Source: Phalacrocorax aristotelis (taxonomy: Eukaryota > Chordata > Aves > Suliformes > Phalacrocoracidae). Taken from it: a stretch of 64,000 nucleotides of DNA. The stretch spans positions 372,001-436,000 of the forward strand of contig NW_027441288.1 of assembly GCF_949628215.1 (NCBI RefSeq), in the 5' to 3' direction. Below the pieces are notes generated by a model. The model did no database searches, was not told the origin of the DNA, and saw only the letters and a list, made by a program, of their open reading frames with translations. The position numbers and the translations under genes are program-made. Each line of letters opens with the position of its first letter. The stretch's first letter is position 1. Positions 22,601-34,800 of the stretch are shown here, piece after piece.

Positions 22601-25600
22601 TGTGGTAGGATGTACTGGGTGGGAACTGGTATGTACCGGGAGGGAACTGGGATGTACTGGGAGCGAACTGGGATGTAGTGGGAGGGAACTGGGATGTACT
22701 GGGATATAGTGGGAGGGAACTGGGAGGGAACTGGGATGTACTGGGAGGGAACTGGGATGTACTGGGAGGGAACTGGGATGTACTGGGACATACTGGCAGG
22801 GAACTGGGATGTACTGGGAGGGGATTGGGACGGACTGGGAGGGAACTGGGATGTACTGGGCTGCACTGGTAGGGAACTGGGATGTACTGGGAGGAAACTG
22901 GAATGTCCCAGTTGACACCCACTTCCCTCCCAATGCCTCCCAGTATATCCCAGTTTCCTCCCAGTACATCCCAGTAAATCCCAGCTCGCTCCCAGTACAT
23001 GCCAATACATCGCTGTACATTCCAGTTCTGTTCCTGTACATCCCAATACATCCCCGTTCCATGCCAGTACATCCCAGTTTCCTACCAGTTCATCCCCGTA
23101 CATCCCAGTTCCCTCCCGGTTCACTACCACTTCTTTCCCAGTGCCTCCCAATACATCCCAGTTCCGTCCCATTACATCCCAGTACATCCCAGTTCCCTCC
23201 CAGTACGTCCCAGTTCCCTCCCAGTACATCCCAGTTCCCTCCCAGTACTGGGAGGGAACTGGGATGTACTGGGAGGCACTACAATGTGCGGGGATGTCCT
23301 GGGATGTACCGTGGAGGAACTAGGATGTACAGGCTTGTACTGGGTTGTACCGGGTGGAACTGGCAGGGATTTGGGATGTACCAGGATCTACTGGGATGTA
23401 CTGGGATGTACTGGGAGGTAACTGTTGTGTACTGGGAGTGAACTGGGAGAGAACTGGGATGTACTGGTAGGGAACTGGGATGTACTGGGAGGGAACTGGG
23501 ATGTACTGGGAGGGAACTGGGACGTACTGTGAGGACACTGGGATGTACTGGTATGTACTGGGAGGGAAGTGTTATGTACTGAGGGGAACTGGTGCATACT
23601 GGGATGTGCTGGGAGGGAACTGTGAAGTACTGGGATGTACTTAGAGGGAACTGGGAGTGAACTGGGAGGGAACTGTGAAGTACTGGGTTATACTGGGATG
23701 GAACTAGGATTTACTGGGATGGAACTGGGAGGGAACTGGTATGTGGTAGGATGTACAGGGAGGGAACTGGGATGTACCAGGATGTACTGGGATGTACTGG
23801 GAGGGAACTGGGATGTACTGGGAGGGAACTGGGATTTACTGGGAGGGAACTGGGATGTACTGGGACATCCTGGCAGGGAACTGGGATGTACTGGGACGGA
23901 ATTGTGATGTAATGGGAGGGAATAGCGATGTATTGGGAGGGAAGTGTTATGTACCAAGGGGGAACTGGGACGTACTGGGATGTAGTGGGAGTGAACTGTG
24001 AAGTACTGGGATGTACTTACAGGGAACTGGGAGGCAACTGGCATGTACTGGGATGTACTGGAATGGAACTGGGAGTGAACTGTGTGTGAACTGGGAGGGA
24101 ACTGGGATGTACTGTGAGGGAACTGGGATGTACTGGGACGGACTGGGACGGACTGGGAGGGAACTGGGACGGACTGGGAGGGAAATGGGATGTACTGGGC
24201 TGCACTGGTAGGGAACTGGGTTGTACTGGGAGGAAACTGGAATGTCCCAGTTGACACCCACTTCCCTCCCAGTGCCTCCCAGTATATTCCAGTTTCCACC
24301 CAGTATATCCCAGTTTCCTCCCAGTACATCCCAGTAAATCCCAGTTTGCTCCCAGTACATCCCAGTACATCGCAGTACATTCCAGTTCCGTTCCTGTACA
24401 TCCCAATACATCCCCGTTCCATGCCAGTACATCCCAGTTTCCTACCAGTTCATCCCCGTACATCCCAATTCCCTCCCGGTTCACTACCACTTCTTTCCCA
24501 GTGCCTCCCAATACATGCCAGTTCCGTCCCATTACATCCCAGTACATCCCAGTTCCCACCCAGTACTGGGATGGAACTGGGATGTACTGGGAGGTAACTG
24601 TTGTGTACTGGGACTGAACTGGGAGGGAACTGGGACGTACTGTGAGGACACTGGGATGTACTGGTATGTACTGGGAGGGAAGTGTTACGTACTGAGGGCA
24701 ACTGGGACATACTGGGATGTGCTGGGAGGGAACTGTGAAGTACTGGGATGTACTTAGAGGGAACTGGGATGTACTGGGAGGGAACTTTGAAGTACTGGGA
24801 TGTACTTAGAGGGAACTGGGATGTACTGGGAGGGAACTTGGAGTGAACTGGGAGGGAACTGTGAAGTACTGGGATATACTTAGAGGGAACTGGGATGTAC
24901 TGGGAGGGACCTGGGATGTACTAGGAGGCACTACAATGTGCGGGGATGCCCTGGGATGTACTGTGGAGGAACTAGGATGTACAGGCTTGTACTGGGTTGT
25001 ACCGGGTGGAACTGGCAGGGATTTGGGATGTACCAGGATCTACTGGGATGTACTGGGATGTACTGGGAGGTAACTGTTATGTACTGGGAAGGAACTGGTA
25101 GGGAACTGGGATGTACTGGTAGGGAACTGGGATGTACTGGGAGGGAACTGGGACGTACTGTGAGGACACTGGGATGTACTGGTATGTACTGAGGGGAACT
25201 GGGACGTACTGGGATGTGCTGGGAGGGAACTGGGATGTACTGGGATGTACTTAGAGGGACCTGGGATGTACTGGGAGGGAACTGTGAAGTACTGGGATGT
25301 ACTGGGATGGAACTGGGATGTACTGGGATGGAACTGGGAGGGAACTGGTATGTAGTAGGATGTACTGGGTGGGAACTGGGATGTACCAGGATGTACTGGG
25401 ATGTACTGGGAGGGAACTGGTATGTACTGGGAGGGAACTGGGATGTACTGGGACATACTGGCAGGGAACTGGGATGTACTGAGAGGGAATCGGGATGTAA
25501 TGGGAGGGAACTGGGATGTATTGGGAGGGAAGTGTTATGTACCAAGGGGGAACTGGGACGTACTGGGATGTAGTGGGAGTGAACTTCGAAGTACTGGGAT

Positions 25601-25925
25601 GTACTTAGAGGGAACTGGGATGTACTGGGAGGGAACTTTGAAGTACTGGGATGTACTTAGAGGAAACTGGGAGGCAACTGGCATGTACTGGGATGTACTG
25701 GAATGGAACTGGGAGTGAACTGTGTGGGAACTGTGAGGGAACTGGGATGTACTGTGAGGGAACTGGGATGTACTGGGACGGACTGGGACGGACTGGGAGG
25801 GAACTGGGACGGAGTGGGAGGGATCTGGGATGTACTGGGCTGCACTGGTAGGGAACTGGGATGTACTGGGAGGGAACTGGGATGTACTGGGCGTCGCTGG
25901 GAGGGAGCTGGGATGTACTGGGATC
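16630..25925. repeat. Strand-flipping minisatellite, block 1
   Basis: Built from an 11-mer (CAGTTCCCTCC) and a 10-mer (CAGTACATCC), often alternating as a 21-bp dimer. The block switches strand repeatedly. One switch type is a palindrome centred on AGTACT, often within CCCTCCCAGTACTGGGAGGG: about 17275, 18538, 20054, 21080, 22084, 23246 and 24564. The other passes through GAATGTCCCAGTTGACACCC or its complement: about 17890, 18890, 20410, 21435, 22910 and 24245. A conserved module (TTCCACCCGGTACAACC...GCACATTGTAGTGCC) recurs in both orientations. Many long frames occur on both strands because 21 is divisible by three; none is annotated. Confidence 0.93.
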
Positions 25926-26224
25926 CATACTGTGTGGCATGTTGGTCATTACTGGGACGCACTGGTCTATACGCGCGGGCTGATATCTGACCCCTCTGGC
26001 CCCACCCACCTTTGCGACAGGCCCCGCCCCCTGGCGAGGGCCTGGTGGGGTGGGGCCGTGCTCGTGTGCTCCCCAGCATCCCCAGTTAGCAACAGGTCCC
26101 ACCCCCTGGTGACAGCCTGGGGGTGTTGCTGGTGCTGCCTGGCCCCACCCTCCATAGCAACAGGCCCTGCCCTTGGTGATGGCTCCAGGGGCATTGCCAG
26201 CGTCCCTTTGGACACACCCCCTTA
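25926..26224 (+). other. Edge of satellite into diverged GC-rich repeats; no gene seen
   Basis: Satellite sequence fades near 25920-25975. Loose copies of a roughly 60-bp unit with ACAGGCCC...CCCC and a GGCA or GGTGA step follow. They look like older relatives of the tidy repeats at 26225-26360. Confidence 0.6.
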
Positions 26225-26360
26225 TTGACAGGCCCCACCCCCCGGCAACGGCCCGGGGGGCGGTGCCGGCTCTCTCCCCTTAGCGACAGGCCCCACCCCC
26301 CGGCAACGGCCCGGGGGGCGGTGCCGGCTCTCTCCCGTTAGCGACAGGCCCCGCCCCCCG
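26225..26360 (+). repeat. GC-rich tandem repeat, about 60-bp unit
   Basis: Two nearly identical units and a partial third, each with GCGACAGGCCCCACCCCCCG and GGCAACGGCCCGGGGGGCGG, followed by GGTGCCGGCTCTCTCCC. Diverged units precede them back to about 26010. Confidence 0.85.
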
Positions 26361-27310
26361 GCAACAGCCCGAGCCTGTGTTTGCTCCGCTCGGGGGGCTC
26401 GGTTTGGGTGTTTTCTCTCCCCCCTCCCTCCCGTGCCGGGAACTCCAGGCGGCTCTCGTACGGCTCCCGGGGCCTTCACCCCCCGGGGGGCTCGGCCCGC
26501 CCCTTTCGCGGGGCGCTGTGGGAAGGGCGGGGGCGGGGCCCGGGGGTCGAAGAGCCCCGGCTCTGGCCCTGGGCTTCTCTGGCGTCGGTGCTCCCGTGTT
26601 CCCTCGGGCGGTCGCAGCTTTGGGGCTGTCTCAGCCCCCCGGGCAGGCGTGCTCTGGCGTTTAGAGAAGCGGAGGCGTTGCCTGAGGTAAGGATTCCAGA
26701 GCTTGGCACTCTTTGGCGGCATCTGTACTAGAAAGGTCCCTTGTGGCCTGCTTTGCTTTTTTTCTCCCAGGATGCTGTTTTGGGCGCTGAGGGGGCGGTG
26801 AGACGGGTTAGTGGTATGGTGTTCTGTTTGGGGTTTGGTTTTTGCTTTGCTGTTTTTTTTCCCCTCGTGAGATCATTTTATTGTGCTGCTGCAATTCCTG
26901 TCTTTACTGAACCCGGAACCTTGGGGGTTTTCACTAGTTGTGCCGTTCACTGTTTCAGGTGTTGCCTTGGCCTCTCAACAGCCGTGGCACAACCTGCAGC
27001 GATGCTGCCTCTCCAGGCCCCCGCAGGCCCCGCTTTCTTGTCCAGCCAGGCGGGAAAGCGTGGTTGTTGCAGAAACAGCTACGCCCTGCGACTCCTCCTC
27101 AGGTTGTTGGCTCGGCCCCAACAGCGTACAGGCTGCTGAGGTCACCGCCTCCGCGCGGGACGCAGGCGGCCCGGAGAGCTTTACCCCGCGCCATTTCCGT
27201 CCCCTCTGGGCAGCAGCGGAGCTGCCGCCGCTTCAGGCAGCCGCTTTCTCGAGGGCGAGGAGCTGGGATGACAACGGGCCGCTGCAGACTCTGGTCAGGG
27301 TAAGAGGCTG
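26361..27310 (+). promoter_or_regulatory. CpG island with splice-like signals (unrecognised transcript)
   Basis: A CpG-rich island followed by a GAG|GTAAGG donor-like site near 26684, a TTTCAG acceptor-like site near 26958 and an AGG|GTAAGAG donor-like site near 27299. The stretch 26959-27299 is open in one frame. This would suit a first exon, intron and second exon on the plus strand. No product is recognised; frames in GC-rich DNA are weak evidence. Confidence 0.4.
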
Positions 27311-30300
27311 TTCCCTGGGGAGCCGGCGCAGGGGGAGCGGAGGTACGCACGGGCACTTGTCGGTGCCCCTGGCCGGTAAAGGGAAGGTTAAATTGTTAGA
27401 GTGCAAATAAATACATATTATTTAGGGAGGAGTCGTGACTAAATTTAATCACACCTATTACTGAACAAACCAGGCAGTCATTATTCCTAATCTGTAGTTA
27501 AAAAAAATAAAGGCAGTCCTTTTTTATGCCATAAATAGAGTTGCGAGTCATTAATAGCTCAATCTAAATACAGCCGTTACTAAATCAACTGCAGGCATTA
27601 ATGACTCCTGATCAGAAACAAAATAAGGAAATTTTCGAATCTAGAATGAAAATCGACCCGGAAAGCTAAATTGGGAGCGGGTAGTACTGAAATTGTAACA
27701 GGGCTGTTAGAAAGTTCAGAGGCAGCGACAGCTCCTGCTTCCAACCCAAGCAGTAAACGAAGCTTTAGGTTCTTAAATGAAGAGAAATAAAGGTGAGCTG
27801 TTAAAGAGTGGCTGGGGTCAAGCGTAGCTATTAAGAAAATTTGCAGGTACGGGTGATTCCTGAGCAGAACTAACAATTCCAGAAGATTTAGATTTAAAAA
27901 CTACAGAGCTAATGGAGTGCCACAACCGCCCGGATGTAACTGCAGCCGCTTTGGGGGAATGCCCCAGCCCCCCCAGCCACCGCTATTAATTACTGCCAAG
28001 GAGAGCGAAAGTGAAAGTAGAAGCAGTGCAGGTGAAGTGTGAGCAGTACGCTTTTTCCTAAGTCATCTCTTCGTGTCAGGAGAGGAAAGAAAATGGAAAG
28101 AAGATGTTTGCAGGGGGTCTGTGCTGGGTTACCTGCGCGTCTCTTCCGTGCGTCCTTGAGGAGACATTTAGCTCCTGTTGGGCGCTCGCAGGTGGAGACA
28201 GGGCGAGCTGGAGGCAGGATCGGTGCCGGCACTGATAAAGGGATGGGCAACGAGCGGAGAGAAGAGGGGGCAAGGGCTGAAAAAGGGTCACCGGTTCTGC
28301 AGGGAAGGCAGCGGGATGTGACTCGGCAACCGCTCTGACGAGCGCAGGGTCATTCGCTGCGATGAAGTCAGGGTCTGCGGCTGGCCCGGAGAGGCAGCAG
28401 AAATCCCAAACTCTTTGCAGGGGTACCGGCCAGATTAGGGCAACACCTGAACAGTAAAACCATTTAGGGGAAGCAGAGCTGGGCTGCACCGCGTGGCCAA
28501 CCTCCCTCTTCTCCGTGAGTCCCAAAGGGGCAGCTCCAAGAATGTGCTGAGAATTCATCCCTTGCGCTAAAAATGAGACGCAAGTAGCACCCACCCGTGA
28601 ATTTTATTTTCTCTCTCGCTCTGCGGCTCCTGCCTGCTTGTCTCTCCTCAGTGCTCACCTGCACCTGTGCTCGGATGGGGCAGCTGAGGGAAGGTGCTGC
28701 CATCTCCCCAGCCCCGGCGGACCGCCCCTCAGCTGTGTCCTCTGTCAGGGAGCGTCGTCATCTCTCCTGCCTCCCAGAGCGTGTCCTGTAGTGGCAGACG
28801 CGCGGGCTTTTCCCTGCACGCGCATACGGGAAGGGAAGGGAAGGGAAGGGAAGCACAGTGAGAGCTGGGCTTGTCAAAGAGTAATGGGGGTGGTGGGAAG
28901 CGTAGCTAGAACCGGAGAGCTACAGCGCAAAAGCGAAGCGGACGGGACACAAAAGTAAAATGGTGCACAGGAATGCTGAGGAGAGAACTCCCGCAGCACA
29001 CAGGAAATCAGTGTCAGAATCTATTGTCTTCTGACTGCCAAATTAAAAATAATGGCACGCTTTGCAACGCTAAGCTCGCTCTAATCGTCTGAACTGTTTC
29101 TTTCCAACCCCCACCGCCCCCAGCACACCGCTCAGCCTCCTCAGCCTGAAATGCCTTGTTTTCCTTCTTTTTTTTTTTTTTTTTTTATGACAGGGCAACT
29201 TCTGTTCCCGAGGTGGTGCCTACGGTACAGCTATCTCTTCGAAGACAGTTTGGTTTAGGTCAGAGAATGTTGAGCCTGGACTGAATCAGCCTCTGTTTCT
29301 ATTTCTGGAAATCGTCGGTCCTGTGCATCAAGCCCGGAAAAAAGGAAATATGAACCAAAGGACGTGGGGCCTGCAGGGCTAGGAAATTATTTGAGAAGAG
29401 GTTCAGTGGGGAAATGACTCTTTGTCTGTGGGGCGTCCAGGCAAGCAACCCAGCTGCTAGAAAGCGGCGCTGTCCCCAGGATGGCCTCGGCGGTCCCGTT
29501 GGAGTCGGGGCAACAAGGACAAGGCAGGGTGAAGCATCTGGCCTGCCGTGTGGAACGTGACTGTACAAAGCACGTGTGATGCACTGCAAGTTTACTTGTT
29601 TAAACTGTGAGTTAAAGAAGGTGTGCGGTTGCTTTGTAAACAGCCGACGCTCTAAAGCTACACCCATCTAATTGCTAGCTGTATTAAATCTATCGTATTG
29701 CTGTTTCTGCATTAAAAAATAAAAAAGAAAAAAACCAACACACCTATGTAAGCACTTCTAAGTACAATGGAAAAGCACTGTTTAACGCATGGCATGTGTG
29801 GGTTGTTTTTTTGGGGTGGGAGGGTGGGGTGTATGACAAAAACCTGCGAGAGACACACGCACATACGCACATGTCATGTTTAGCGCTCACCTAAACCCAA
29901 AAAAGAAAATCCACTCTTTATTTTGCAGCATTAGCATTAGCTTCCAGCGCACAGCCTGAGCGCACACCTCTGCTCTCACCGTCTGCTCCCTCTTCAACCG
30001 TGTGTGGCTGTCATCAGCTTGCACAGGCTTTGCTCGTGCAAGTTTCCGCGACAGCTTACGAGAAGGCAGGGAAACCAACCCAGCAAGACGCGTAGTGCCT
30101 TCCTCTATGGGCTCCGTCCAGCCTTTGTTAAAATGAGCAGAAAAGAAATCTGCTGCTGCCTTTACCCTGACTGACTCTTACAGAGAGCATCTGACTTGAC
30201 CCGCAGCAAAGCGATGCCCCAGGCAGCAGCACGTATTGGCGCGGACCGCGGTTTCACCCACCTGTTTTACTGCGCCGGTCCTTTCCCACGGCCGATGCCG

Positions 30301-31640
30301 CAGATGTGGCGCGCCCCACCCCCAAACCTCTTTACGAGGGTTCCCTGGGCTCTGCAAGTCGCCTGCTGGACGTGTTGCTGATTCAGGCACGGGCAAAGTC
30401 AGCTTCTTCGCTGGCCTCGGGCCAGGGCAGCCACGTACTCGAGGGAAACTCAGAATATCTCCAGCGAGATCTCACCGGGAGGCTGGGACCTCGTCAGTAG
30501 GGGAGAAAGCCAAGCGACTGACACTGAAAGGGAGCTCTTTGCTAGGCTGTAGATCGTAAAGTTAACAAAGAAAACAAACCTGCCTTTTTAAAAATGCCCT
30601 CTTTTGAGTCTGCCACATTTGATACGGATTTTTTAAATTGCAGGGTATATCTCCTACAGGCCTCATGCAAAGGGAAGTGAGTACCTCTGGCTCTCAGGAC
30701 AAGGGGGTCCCTCAGGAGCCCAGGTGCTCACGCCAGCCGGCATCTGGCACAGCACAGGGCAGGAGCTTTGGCAGTAGTACGTGAGCTGAGAATGAGAGTT
30801 AGGCAGCACTGCGCGCTTCTCCTGTGAGCCGCCGAGGCTCGCGCGCTGTACCTTCCACAAATAAAAGGCCAGAAGAGTCAGCATTTCTGCTAGTTCCAGC
30901 CTCATCCGTACCCTCGTCGGTGTAGCTGTAAGCAAGCGTCCCGTAGCGACTGGGAGCGTGGCAGCTGGGCTTCCTGCGCTGCCTTAGGTTGTGCCCTTGG
31001 AGAGACCCTTCTCCGAGCCCCGTGAGCCCCGGGGTGGGTGGGCTGCGGTGCCGTTCAACGCTGAATAGCAACGCTGAATAGGCACGAAGGCCTGTAAACA
31101 AAAGGTATTTATATCGCACCCATACCCGGCAGCCAACCGCCGCTTTATTTACGTATTCTGCACCTCCTGCCGACGCTTTTAAACTTAGCCGATATTGCCG
31201 CAGTTTTCACTGACGGGGCAGGGGGCTGCCACGCTGCAGGGGGAGTGTCTGGGTGTCTCCCACGGACACAGACGTCCTCAGCTGGGTAGGGACAGGGTGA
31301 GAGCTGGAACCAACTCTGCTGACATGTAAGGGCCGTCACAGGGCAAGGCTCCTGGGTCTGGGGGCTGAAAGGCGAGCCGCGCTGGGTGGTTGGTGTGGGA
31401 GTTGTGGAGCAAGTAGGGGGAAAAAAAACCAACAAGAAAAAACCATCCAAATGTTTCACAGCAGGTAGAAAGCTAGGCAGAAAGCAAACTGAATGCTGTA
31501 AAGACAAAAGCCGAAAGCCAGCTATGGACTGTACAAAAAGAGTCAGTGCCACGGAAGGAGGTTATTTCTTCAACTGACCATAGGAGGCTTTTTGTGAGAA
31601 AACACAACACCTTTCGCTACGGCGCGGGGTACCACAGCAG
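27311..31640. other. Sequence without recognisable genes
   Basis: Mixed-composition DNA with scattered short frames on both strands, none longer than about 170 codons and none with a recognised domain. It contains a GGGAA run (about 28829-28853) and a T-run (about 29168-29188). No RNA gene, LTR or satellite of the types found elsewhere in the window was seen. Confidence 0.5.
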
Positions 31641-31959
31641 TAATGGGGCCAGAGCGTGCGAGCGCCTTTGGCAGGATCGGTAACGGCCGGTGCACGGCCG
31701 AACGGCCAGCCCACCTTCCGCACAAGGAAAACACCATTCCCCTGGAACGCCACGCAGACCCAGGACAGGTAAGGCGGAGGCCGAGCCCAGGCGCCCCCAT
31801 TGCCAAGGACCACCTTGGCCTTGCAGCGTCTCACGCTTCGGGGTGTTTTGCAGGGCCGTGGCTAAGCTCAGGCCCCCTGCTCGTGGCTGCCCCCGGTCGC
31901 CCGGCGCCGGTCGGGCCCCAGCCCCCAGCGCGGTGCGGCGCAGGGCAGTGACCCAGCAG
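31641..31959 (+). other. GC-rich approach to unit P
   Basis: Unique in the window. A CAG|GTAAGG donor-like site near 31769 may mark an upstream exon. In P this sequence replaces the 11-bp satellite that precedes D1-D3. Confidence 0.4.
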
Positions 31960-32760
31960 GGCGGCCCCCCCGGGCCCCAGCCCCCCCCCCCCCCCCCCCC
32001 CCTCCCCGCCTGCGGCCAGGCCCCGCGGCCGCCGGCCCCTTCCTCCTCTGCCCGCTCCCGTCGCAGACGGCTCGGTATGTGTCACGAGCGGCAGCCCCGT
32101 TCAGCAGCTCTCGGAGGGCGCGCGGCTGTGCCCGGCCGTGACCGGGGCCCGCAGGGGTTTCCCGCTCGCTCCGAGAAGGCGCTGGCCCCGAGCCGGCGCG
32201 TCCCGCCCCGCCCCGCCCGGCCCTCGGCGCCCTCGCGAGCTGAGCGCGGCCCCGGCCAGCAGGGGGCGCTGGCGCTCACCGGCTGGGCGCGGGGGCGGTC
32301 CGGCGCGGGGGCGGGGCGGTGGGGGCCGTTCCTTCCGGCCGCCCTTTAAGGGCCGCCCCGCGGGGCTCGGGCTTCCGGTGGCGCGTGCGCGTCGGAGCGG
32401 GGGGCGGGAGCGGTGCGTGTGGAGGCCGAAGGGCCGGTGCGTGTGGCGGCCGGGTCGCGAGGCGTCCCTGTGCGGTGCCGGGGCCCCTCTGCGGCCCGGC
32501 GTGGGAAGCCCGCGGCCGGCGGAGCCTGCTGGGAGCTGGGCGGGGAGCGCCGCGGCGGTCCGGCCGCCGGCAGCCATGCCCTGCGGTGGCCGGCAGCCCC
32601 CTCGGGACGCCTGGAGGCCTGGCGGTGCCCGAGCCTCGCCTGCGGCAGCCGCCTGAGAGAGCAGCGCGGCCGTGTCCGGGGGCCGGAGAGCGCTGGTGGG
32701 TGAGTTCGGGCAGCGGGTGGGTCTCCGTGTGAGGTGAGGCCTGGCGCGGGCCGGGGGGTA
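31960..32760 (+). promoter_or_regulatory. CpG-island promoter of unit P
   Basis: Homologous to the D promoters but more diverged and with a longer C-run (about 31981-32002). It keeps TTTAAGG near 32345, CTTCCGG sites, the CTCF motif and an ATG at about 32576. An extra C after CAGCCC shifts the frame relative to D1, so P would make a short peptide ending in TGA before the donor. That argues against a conserved coding first exon. Confidence 0.6.
32256..32272 (+). promoter_or_regulatory. Consensus CTCF motif (unit P)
   Basis: CCAGCAGGGGGCGCTGG, identical to the sites in D1, D2 and D3. Its orientation is opposite to D1, giving a divergent pair across the 16-32 kb interval. Confidence 0.75.
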
Positions 32761-32829
32761 TCTCCGTGCGGGTCGGGCCGGGGGCGGGGCGGGGGCCGGG
32801 CCCCGCAGAGAAGCCCCGGTCGGGCATCG

Positions 32830-33198
32830 TTCGCTTTTCCACAATGTAGGGCTCTCCCCGGTTATTTTTTGTGTACTGTGTTTTGGGTCACCTGAAAGCC
32901 TTTGGCCGGTTACGTTTGGTGCGGGGAGATGGCAGGTCTGGAGCCTGAAAGATCTCTGGTGGGGGGGTGGGGGAGGTATTTCTTGCCTTAAAACTCTGAG
33001 CCCACCTCGTGAGTCTCGTGACTGTGGCAAATGGCTGAGTCGGGCGTTTTCTGATAACTAACTTCTGAACGTGTGCGTGTGTAGGCACGGGGAGATTTGT
33101 GCAGGGTGACGGAGCCCCTTGTGCTTCTGTGCTAATGTCTACCTGTTCTAGACCTCCAGAGTTGGAAAGCCTTTGTTTAGTGCCTAGTTGTGCCTGCG
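32830..33198 (+). other. Intron/exon-like segment shared by P and D units
   Basis: Matches 41560-41960 in D2 and its counterparts in D1 and D3. Homology to the D units ends near TGCGTAAC at about 33200, where D2 jumps to sequence corresponding to P 36450. Confidence 0.7.
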
Positions 33199-33640
33199 TA
33201 ACAAATGTTTTAGCTGCTGATGGGTTATACCTCTGCTGCGAACTTCTTGCTGGGTGGCTTGATTGTTTCTGGTTGTCCGTGTAAATCTAGGCAGCTATTT
33301 TCTGCCCGGTGGTGAAGCCTATCGCTTTGGATAACAAAGGGCAGGAGTGCAATAAAGAAAAAGGTGATTCGTCTGCTGCAGCTCCTTGGAAACAATTCGT
33401 TCCTTATTTTCTGCCCTTGGGCAGGCGTTGTGCTTTCCAGATAATGCAGCCTCTCCTGTGCCTGTCCACGCCGTGCATTTTGTCCTGCCCTTGCTTGAAA
33501 AGGCTCTCCTTGCCTTCCTCCCCTCTGCTGCAGTTGCCTTAATCTCTCGCTGCTGCTGCTGCTGCTGGAAGAGGGATAAAGGGAGTGTTGTCGATCGGGT
33601 TGTTAAAAGCTTTTTCGCGGGCTGTAACGCGCGGGAAAGG
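33199..33640 (+). other. P-specific sequence, no gene seen
   Basis: Absent from D1-D3. Contains a short CTG run (about 33551-33566). No domain-bearing frame recognised. Confidence 0.45.
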
Positions 33641-34800
33641 GGGGGCCGGGGGGGAGGATCAGTTTGCGGGGAAAAATGGGAAACCAACATCACCTTCCCC
33701 TCCTACGGCGCAGCCCGGCCGCACGGCTCCCCGGGGATGCCCCTGCCCGCGGGTTGTACCGTGTGTGCGCCCCCCGCCCCCCACACACCGTCGGCGGCAC
33801 TGGGGCAACCCCTGCCCCAGGGCTCCGCGCTCGTACCCGGCTCTCCCCGCTCCGGCACGGCACGGGGCTGGACGCACCGAGAAGACCCCGGAGCGGCTTC
33901 TCGCGTCCGGGCGAGAACAGGGCCCGGCCCCGAGCAGCAGAGCGGGCACCGCCGGTAGCTCGGAGGAGCGGGGCCGGCTCGGCTCGAGGCGTCAGAGCGA
34001 AAAGGGACGAGAACCGTCCCGGAGCGTCCGGGGGTTGGGGGGGTTGGCGGATGGTCCGGTGGCCGGGTTCGGCTCCGTGCCGGGCCGTGGGGCAGCCGGA
34101 GCCGCGCCAGAGCAGGTGAGGAGCCGCATGGCCGGGCGCGCTGTGGGTCGGCGGGTTTGGGCTGTGGGGTCTCCCGGTCCGCGGAGCCCCCGGGGGGGCG
34201 GCGGGGTGCGGGCAGCAGCAGCCCCGGGCCGAGCGCTGTCGTGGGTCGGTGGTTGGGTTTTGGGGCCGAGCCCGTGCCCGTCCCCGGGGAGTAGGGGCAG
34301 CCCCACCCGGCTCTCGACTGCTCCTCGTCGGGGTCGGGCGGCGGCGGCGGCGACCCCGGCGGGGGCTCCTGCGGTGCCGGGCGGGTCCCCCCTTGCCCGC
34401 GAGGCAGGCAGGGACCCCGGCTGCTGCCGCCGCGGTTTGCTGGAGGCGGGCCGGGCCCGGCCCCCTGTGGGGTTGCGGGTGCGGGCCCGGCGCTGCCGGG
34501 GAAACGCGGCCTGCGAGAGCAGGAAGAAAGCGCTGCCGGGCCGGTGCTGGGCTGCCCCGCCGGGGTGCGGGGCCGGGCCCGCGCAGTTCAGTTCCCAAGG
34601 CCTCCCCGACAGTGCCCGCGTGGGCCGTGGGGGTGCAGGGCTGCGGGGTGGCTGCGCTCTCCGCGGCCCTGAGCGTTGCCCCGTGGGGACTGCGGAGGGG
34701 GCCGGGACGCAGCCAGGTTCAGCTGGTTTGGTCCCTGAGCGTGGAGAGCACAGCTCTTCTGTTCCTGGGCCTTGAGAGCAGGCTCCTGTGGCTGACGCCG
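33641..34800 (+). promoter_or_regulatory. Second CpG island in unit P with strong donor-like site
   Basis: Very GC-rich. AGCAG|GTGAGG at about 34110-34120 looks like the end of a non-coding first exon that could splice to 36742. A 396-codon frame across the island is proline/arginine/glycine-rich and is treated as compositional. This island is missing from D1-D3. Confidence 0.45.

Noticed and set aside
16456-25718. Dozens of long frames on both strands rich in SQYIPVP-, VLGGNWD- or CTGRELG-type heptads
   Set aside because: A 21-bp repeat without stops leaves several frames open on both strands; these are satellite artefacts.
27311-31640. Small frames on both strands as hypothetical genes
   Set aside because: Lengths are what chance gives in this composition and no motif or splice pattern supports them.
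33585-34775. 396-codon frame in the second CpG island
   Set aside because: Arg/Gly/Pro/Ala composition is expected from CpG-rich DNA; the opposite strand is equally open and no domain is visible.
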